Source: GCA-002733465 sp965230525
GTDB lineage: Bacteria > Pseudomonadota > Gammaproteobacteria > Enterobacterales > Kangiellaceae
Direction of reading: 5' to 3'
Assembly (NCBI GenBank): GCA_965230525.1
Contig: OZ246008.1
Span: forward strand, 744,001-808,000
Length of the DNA: 64,000 nt
Shown here: in pieces, positions 59,752 to 64,000 of the stretch
Numbering within the stretch: position 1 is the stretch's first letter
Layout: every line of letters begins with the position of its first letter
Notes under the pieces: model-generated
Told to the model about the DNA's origin: nothing
Databases searched by the model: none
Seen by the model: the letters and a program-made list of their open reading frames with translations, nothing else
Made by a program: the position numbers and the translations under genes

Positions 59752-61290
59752 TTAATCCTCCTTCCTAAACATCTTTAACATGCGTTTGGTAACCACAAAG
59801 CCACCCACCACATTAATAAAGGCGATTAATACAGCAAATGCGGAAATCCACATTACCAAAGTATTGCTACTTGAAATTTGTAAAAGCGCACCGACCACAA
59901 TAATTCCACTGATGGCGTTAGTGACACTCATTAAAGGGGTGTGCAATGCATGAGTAACATTCCAAACCACGTAATAGCCGATAATGCAGGCCAAGATAAA
60001 TACCGTAAAATGTTGCATAAAGTCAGCGGGCGCTACCGTTGACATCCACGCAAAAAACAATCCACCAATTAGCAACAAAAGGTGCTTAGCCATGCCGTTT
60101 GACTTCTTTTCTTCGACCTTTGCTACAGGTTCGGGTGCCGGCGTTGGTTTGGCTTGTGGCGCGGCACTCACTTGCACCGGCGGTGGTGGCCAAGTAATTT
60201 CACCTTCTTTGGTCACGGTGACATTTCGAATGATTTCGTCCTCAAAATTAAGCACGATTTGACCGTTTTTTTCAGGGCAAAGTAATTTAATTAAATTTAA
60301 AATATTATTCGAGTAAAGATTACTTGATTGAGTCGGTAGTCTCGATGGCATATCGGTGTAACCAATAATAGTCACACCATGAGCTTCCACAGCTTCATCC
60401 ATTTTAGTGAGTTCACAATTACCGCCACCAAGCGCTGCCAAATCAACAATCACGCTGCCGGGCTTCATGGACTGCACCATTTCTTTGGTAATCAGTTTGG
60501 GCGCAGGCTTACCCGGGATCATGGCCGTGGTAATAATAATATCGACTTCTCGCGCTTGTTCAGCAAACAGTGCCATTTCAGCTTCAATAAACTCTTTACT
60601 CATTACCTTGGCATATCCATCACCGCTGCCCGCCTCTTCCTCAAAATCAAGCTCCAAAAACTCGGCACCCATACTTTCAATCTGTTCTTTCACTTCAGGG
60701 CGAGTATCAAAGGCTCGCACAATCGCGCCCAGACTGCCGGCAGTACCCAGTGCCGCAAGTCCGGCAACGCCTGCGCCAATAATCATGACTTTGGCAGGCG
60801 GCACTTTTCCCGCAGCGGTAATTTGACCAGTGAAAAAGCTACCAAAAGTGTGTGATGCTTCCACCACCGCTCGGTAACCGGCAATATTGGCCATGGAGCT
60901 TAACGCATCCATTGATTGCGCCCGAGAGATCCGCGGCACTGAATCCATGGCCAACACATTAATCAGCTTATCGGCTAATAGCTTCATTAACGATTCGTTT
61001 TGTGCGGGCCAAAAAAATCCGATCAAAGTTGCGCCGGATTTCATTTTTGCGACTTCTTGTTCAGTGGGTGGGTTCACTTTGAGCAAAATGTCCGATTGCC
61101 AAACTTCTTGTGATGAGGAGATGGTCGCACCCGCGCTTTCATAAGCTTCATCTGAAAAGCTAGCTGCTAAGCCGGCATTGGATTCAACTGCAATTGAAAA
61201 GTTTAATTTGAGTAATTGGGCAATACTGGATGGAGAGGCTGCGACTCGTGATTCATTGGCAACCGTTTCTTTAACGATACCTATTTGCAT
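59752..61290 (-). CDS. pntA: NAD(P) transhydrogenase alpha subunit
   Basis: 512 residues from the ATG at 61290 (a start two codons earlier is less usual). N-terminal NAD-binding domain like alanine dehydrogenase: MQIGIVKETVANESRVAASP, VMIIGAGVAGLAALGTAGSLGAIVRAFDTRPEVKEQ, AMIPGKPAPKLITKEMV, then a Pro/Ala linker (PAPEPVAKVE) and three or four C-terminal helices. Full alpha subunit, as in E. coli (510). Confidence 0.96.
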   Translation of the reverse strand: MQIGIVKETVANESRVAASPSSIAQLLKLNFSIAVESNAGLAASFSDEAYESAGATISSSQEVWQSDILLKVNPPTEQEVAKMKSGATLIGFFWPAQNESLMKLLADKLINVLAMDSVPRISRAQSMDALSSMANIAGYRAVVEASHTFGSFFTGQITAAGKVPPAKVMIIGAGVAGLAALGTAGSLGAIVRAFDTRPEVKEQIESMGAEFLELDFEEEAGSGDGYAKVMSKEFIEAEMALFAEQAREVDIIITTAMIPGKPAPKLITKEMVQSMKPGSVIVDLAALGGGNCELTKMDEAVEAHGVTIIGYTDMPSRLPTQSSNLYSNNILNLIKLLCPEKNGQIVLNFEDEIIRNVTVTKEGEITWPPPPVQVSAAPQAKPTPAPEPVAKVEEKKSNGMAKHLLLLIGGLFFAWMSTVAPADFMQHFTVFILACIIGYYVVWNVTHALHTPLMSVTNAISGIIVVGALLQISSSNTLVMWISAFAVLIAFINVVGGFVVTKRMLKMFRKED

Positions 61291-61401
61291 ATACAAGACC
61301 CTACTTTAGTGAATACCAAGGGCCCTTCGCAAAGAACAGGTTCAATACTGATAGACCCTATACGGACTAACACTTAAATGAGATTGGGTCTTTTTGGCGA
61401 T

Positions 61402-61417
61402 CGGTGTTAAATGACCG
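61402..61417. repeat. 16-bp repeat, copy 1
   Basis: CGGTGTTAAATGACCG; ends CGGT and ACCG are complementary. Copy 2 lies at 61614-61629 with one base changed. Confidence 0.8.
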
Positions 61418-61613
61418 TCCGCATCGAACCATCTCATCGAAGCGTTTCTATCGGTCTTCATTTTTTATAACGTCTTTTTGCTCAGCTATCATTAATCATT
61501 GTTGAACAAACTTAACGATGCCTAGAAGCTAAATGCGTAACTATGAAGTCAGGTGATATTGATGCTTAATTCTTGTTGCTAGACTTCAAATTACTAACCT
61601 CGCTGCCGAAAGA

Positions 61614-61629
61614 CGGTGTTGAATGACCG
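61614..61629. repeat. 16-bp repeat, copy 2
   Basis: CGGTGTTGAATGACCG, 212 bp from copy 1. Possible regulator binding sites, not identified. Confidence 0.8.
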
Positions 61630-61812
61630 AACTTCGTAGAAATTAGTGTGCAACGCCAATGTACGACTTCTCAAACTGAAAAGCAACGTATTAACCCGAG
61701 GATTAGATAAGAAAAATCACCCACACCGCTATTTTTGCCGCTTTTCAGGGTTAAGCCTGTTTGTTATATCCAAGCCTATGCAAAGTTTATGAAAAGCCAG
61801 CAGCCGTGCCAA

Positions 61813-62709
61813 TTAGGTTGGCCAGAAAAAGCTCACCGCCTTAGCTAAGCATTGAAAGCTAACGGGAGATTGGCCTAACACCTCGCCATCAGGGATCAAG
61901 CGATTGGGTCGAGATTCAATCACTTCAATCTTTTCGGCTTGCAGGTATTCAATTTCCGGGTAGTTAATGTGGGAACCATCATAAATGCTGGTAAACAATC
62001 GCAACAACTTGAGCCGCGAAATGGAGTTGAGTAGTACGACATCGAGTAAGCCATCATCTAACTTGGCCCTTGGTGCCATTAAGAATCGAGTGCCGGTAAA
62101 ACGAGAGTTAGCCACTTCGACAAACACTCCCTGACGTTCAAATGATTTTCCATCTAGCGTTAATTTAAGGGGTTGTGCTTTTAACGCAACTAGTTTTTGC
62201 AGGGTGGCCGCTGTATAAGCGCCATTACCCAACCATTTTAGCGGAATAGCCGCTTGCGCTACTTGGGAGACAAACCCCAACCCAACCATATTGATAAAGT
62301 AGTGCTGACTGCCTTCGCACTGAAAGCGGCCAATATCGAGTAATTTGCTTTGCTGGGCTATGATAATGTCAATCGCTTGCTGCCAGTCTTTTTCTTGCAA
62401 TCCAAGCTCTTTCATAAAGGCATTACCCGTGCCATTTGGAATTAACCCAAGCGGTGGCTTTTGTCGAGATGGATTATTCATATAGCCATTTAGTACTTCA
62501 AATAAAGTACCATCCCCCCCGGAAGCAATAATACCCTGGTATTCAGTAAAATCCGTTTGGCTTGCCAATTCAACCGCATGACCACTGCGCTCGGTTAATA
62601 AAATGCGCACTTCAGCAGAGTGGCTGTTTAAGTACTGCTTGATTGGCGCTAACAATTTGGCCGCTCGACCACCACCGGCCTGAGGATTATAGATAACAAG
62701 TAATTTCAT
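61813..62709 (-). CDS. YegS/DAGK-type lipid kinase
   Basis: 298 residues from the ATG at 62709; the upstream in-frame extension is not conserved-looking. The diacylglycerol kinase catalytic domain is visible: LLVIYNPQAGGG at the start, GIIASGGDGTLFEVLNGYM (GGDGT), LGLIPNGTGNAFMKELG, and the C-terminal ELYLAPRAKLDDGLLDVVLL-type segment. It phosphorylates a lipid (diacylglycerol or similar) at the membrane. Confidence 0.9.
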   Translation of the reverse strand: MKLLVIYNPQAGGGRAAKLLAPIKQYLNSHSAEVRILLTERSGHAVELASQTDFTEYQGIIASGGDGTLFEVLNGYMNNPSRQKPPLGLIPNGTGNAFMKELGLQEKDWQQAIDIIIAQQSKLLDIGRFQCEGSQHYFINMVGLGFVSQVAQAAIPLKWLGNGAYTAATLQKLVALKAQPLKLTLDGKSFERQGVFVEVANSRFTGTRFLMAPRAKLDDGLLDVVLLNSISRLKLLRLFTSIYDGSHINYPEIEYLQAEKIEVIESRPNRLIPDGEVLGQSPVSFQCLAKAVSFFWPT

Positions 62710-62972
62710 ATTGGCTATACCATCCTGCGTGGCAAGGATTAATTCTGGGGCAAACCAAGGATATTTAGCCGCCGCGGGGCACACACTTTAGGCGGTTGCA
62801 TGATTCTTGTCAAAAATAGCCCCGGCGCAATCTTTGGTAAAATCCGCCTTGTTAAAGCCTGAGTAGCGGTTATAGTCAATTTAGACTATGCTGCCCATAA
62901 AACCCAGTGTAAATACTTTGCATCGGTTATCCAGTAACTTAAAGATTCAATCACCATTAAGCGAGCAATTTG

Positions 62973-63704
62973 ATGGCACAAACTAGCTTAATAATAAAAG
63001 CGTTAAAATCGAGTTTAAAAGAAAACAACCTAACCTATGTGGATGTCGCCGAGGCATTAGCACTGAGCGAGGCAAGTGTTAAGCGAATATTTTCTGAAGA
63101 AAATATCTCGTTACAACGACTTGATGTGATTTGCCAAATGATGAACTTGGAAATCTGCGATTTGACTCGAATAGCAGAGCAACAGCACCAACAAATTACT
63201 GAACTGACCGAAGAGCAAGAGGCAGAATTTGTTAAGCAGCCTAAGTTGTTGTTTGTTGCGTATATGCTTTTAAATGATTTCGATTTTCAGCAAATTCAAG
63301 AATACTATGAGATTGAAGAACTGGAGGGCATTCAGTTACTGGCTCATTTAGACCGAATTAAGTTTATTGATTTACTCCCGGGCAATCGAGTGAAGTTATT
63401 AACCTCTCGGAACTTCCGTTGGCGAAAACATGGTGCGATTGAACGCTTGTTTCATCAACATATTCGTAAGGAATTTTTTCAATCTAATTTTACGAAAAAC
63501 AACGAAATGATGAAGTTTTCTGGTTCCATGCTTTCACGACCGAGTATTTTAGTCATGCACCGAAAGATCGAAAAGCTAATTTATGAATTTAATGAGCTTG
63601 CCAAAGCTGATGCTAAGTTACCCTTTGAAGAGCGACTAGGTTGCAGCGTGGTGGGTGCCATTAGACCTTGGGAATTTAGTCTTTTTGCCCAATATAGAAA
63701 ATAA
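62973..63704 (+). CDS. XRE-family transcriptional regulator with C-terminal helical domain
   Basis: 243 residues from the ATG at 62973. Residues 1-65 are an HTH (LKSSLKENNLTYVDVAEALALSEASVKRIFSEENISLQRLDVI) and the remainder is helical with two bulky segments, like gammaproteobacterial regulators beside acyl-CoA thioesterase. Target unknown. Followed by a 7-bp repeat and tesB on the same strand. Confidence 0.8.
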   Translation: MAQTSLIIKALKSSLKENNLTYVDVAEALALSEASVKRIFSEENISLQRLDVICQMMNLEICDLTRIAEQQHQQITELTEEQEAEFVKQPKLLFVAYMLLNDFDFQQIQEYYEIEELEGIQLLAHLDRIKFIDLLPGNRVKLLTSRNFRWRKHGAIERLFHQHIRKEFFQSNFTKNNEMMKFSGSMLSRPSILVMHRKIEKLIYEFNELAKADAKLPFEERLGCSVVGAIRPWEFSLFAQYRK

Positions 63705-63735
63705 AACTAGCAACTAGCAACTAGCAACTAGCAAC
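63705..63735. repeat. 7-bp tandem repeat
   Basis: Four full copies of AACTAGC plus AAC, starting right after the regulator stop. Simple slippage repeat in a short intergenic gap. Confidence 0.9.
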
Positions 63736-63761
63736 TTAAATAGTTTAACCGCATAGGTGAA

Positions 63762-64000
63762 ATGATGGACAGCAACACCCTACAAGATTTGCTTGATCTA
63801 CTAAGCTTAGAAAAAATTGAAGAAGGTATTTACCGCGGTAACAGCCAAAACTTAGGCTTACCTCAAGTATTTGGCGGTCAAGTCATTGGTCAAGCCCTGT
63901 CGGCAACTAAAGCCACACTCAATGATCATCGCCCTGTGCACTCTTTGCACTCTTACTTTTTGCGCCCCGGTGATGCGGCTCGCCCGATTATTTACGATGT
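63762..64000 (+). CDS. tesB: Acyl-CoA thioesterase II (3' partial)
   Basis: The window ends inside the gene after about 79 codons. The N-terminal hot-dog domain is recognisable: LDLLSLEKIEEGIYRGNSQNLGLPQVFGGQVIGQALSATKAT...PVHSLHSYFLRPGD. TesB hydrolyses medium and long acyl-CoAs. AGGTGAA lies before the ATG; a second ATG follows immediately. Confidence 0.92.
   Translation, partial: MMDSNTLQDLLDLLSLEKIEEGIYRGNSQNLGLPQVFGGQVIGQALSATKATLNDHRPVHSLHSYFLRPGDAARPIIYD

Larger units (their letters stand above)
61291..61812. other. Intergenic region upstream of pntA with a 16-bp repeat
   Basis: About 520 bp without a supported gene between pntA and the lipid kinase, both minus strand. It must contain the pntAB promoter. 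Two 16-bp copies CGGTGTTRAATGACCG occur at 61402 and 61614 and have CGGT/ACCG ends. A second weak inverted repeat AGACCC/GGGTCT is at 61353-61391. Confidence 0.5.

Noticed and set aside
60379..60855. Two long plus-strand ORFs (158 and 139 codons)
   Set aside because: Both are antisense to the well-supported pntA gene.
61353..61391. AGACCC/GGGTCTTTTT as a plus-strand terminator
   Set aside because: Six-base stem with a 27-base loop and no plus-strand gene upstream; probably chance.

Overview
The window is a stretch of a gammaproteobacterial chromosome of about 40 to 43 percent G+C, probably from a free-living aquatic or marine species. The support is the conserved block def-fmt-rsmB-trkA-trkH facing a LysM gene, dprA and smg, together with pntAB, a TonB-dependent carbohydrate locus and a sedentary chromosomal integron. 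Genus cannot be fixed from the sequence alone; something near Kangiellaceae/Oceanospirillales is a guess.

Region 1 (1-12 kb): the end of a cytochrome c/rhodanese protein and a VOC protein, then a minus-strand carbohydrate-utilisation locus: TonB-dependent receptor, SapC-like protein, tryptophan-halogenase-like flavoprotein, GPH sugar:cation symporter, GH94 phosphorylase, gluconokinase and a secreted CBM9-like protein. GH94 next to gluconokinase suggests phosphorolysis of cellobionic acid to glucose-1-phosphate and gluconate, then 6-phosphogluconate. Palindromes with core TGTAAGCGCTTACA lie before the receptor (two, 52 bp apart) and before the symporter (one), so the locus looks like a LacI-type regulon whose regulator is not in the window.

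Region 2 (12-38.8 kb): housekeeping and accessory genes: DUF885-like peptidase, TrkH/TrkA potassium uptake, RsmB, Fmt, Def, LysM protein, DprA, Smg, LPS acyltransferase, a split spermidine-synthase-like pair, WYL regulator, orphan MinD-like ATPase, histidine phosphatase fusion, OsmC, S41 peptidase, a class B1 metallo-beta-lactamase with all six zinc ligands, CNNM/CBS protein, RidA-like protein, alpha/beta hydrolase behind a 15-bp minisatellite, MDR oxidoreductase, HAD hydrolase and an XRE/zinc-ribbon protein.

Region 3 (about 39-57.6 kb): an integron. intI (plus strand, 56554-57573) faces away from about 30 small minus-strand cassettes, most separated by attC sites (TAACGC...TTGTTA on the plus strand). 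Between intI and the first cassette are the attI junction, a candidate cassette promoter Pc and a strong intI promoter overlapping an inverted repeat. One cassette is present twice, almost identically. attC sites close to intI are sharp, while those below about 45 kb are degraded and one cassette gene there is a pseudogene. Most cassettes encode unknown small membrane, secreted or cytoplasmic proteins; recognisable ones are GNAT acetyltransferase, ABM-like monooxygenase, DUF3144, DUF6891, NTR/TIMP-like and RraB-like proteins.

Region 4 (57.6-64 kb): a YefM-YoeB toxin-antitoxin operon with promoter, operator repeats and terminator, pntAB transhydrogenase, a YegS-type lipid kinase, an XRE-like regulator and the start of tesB.
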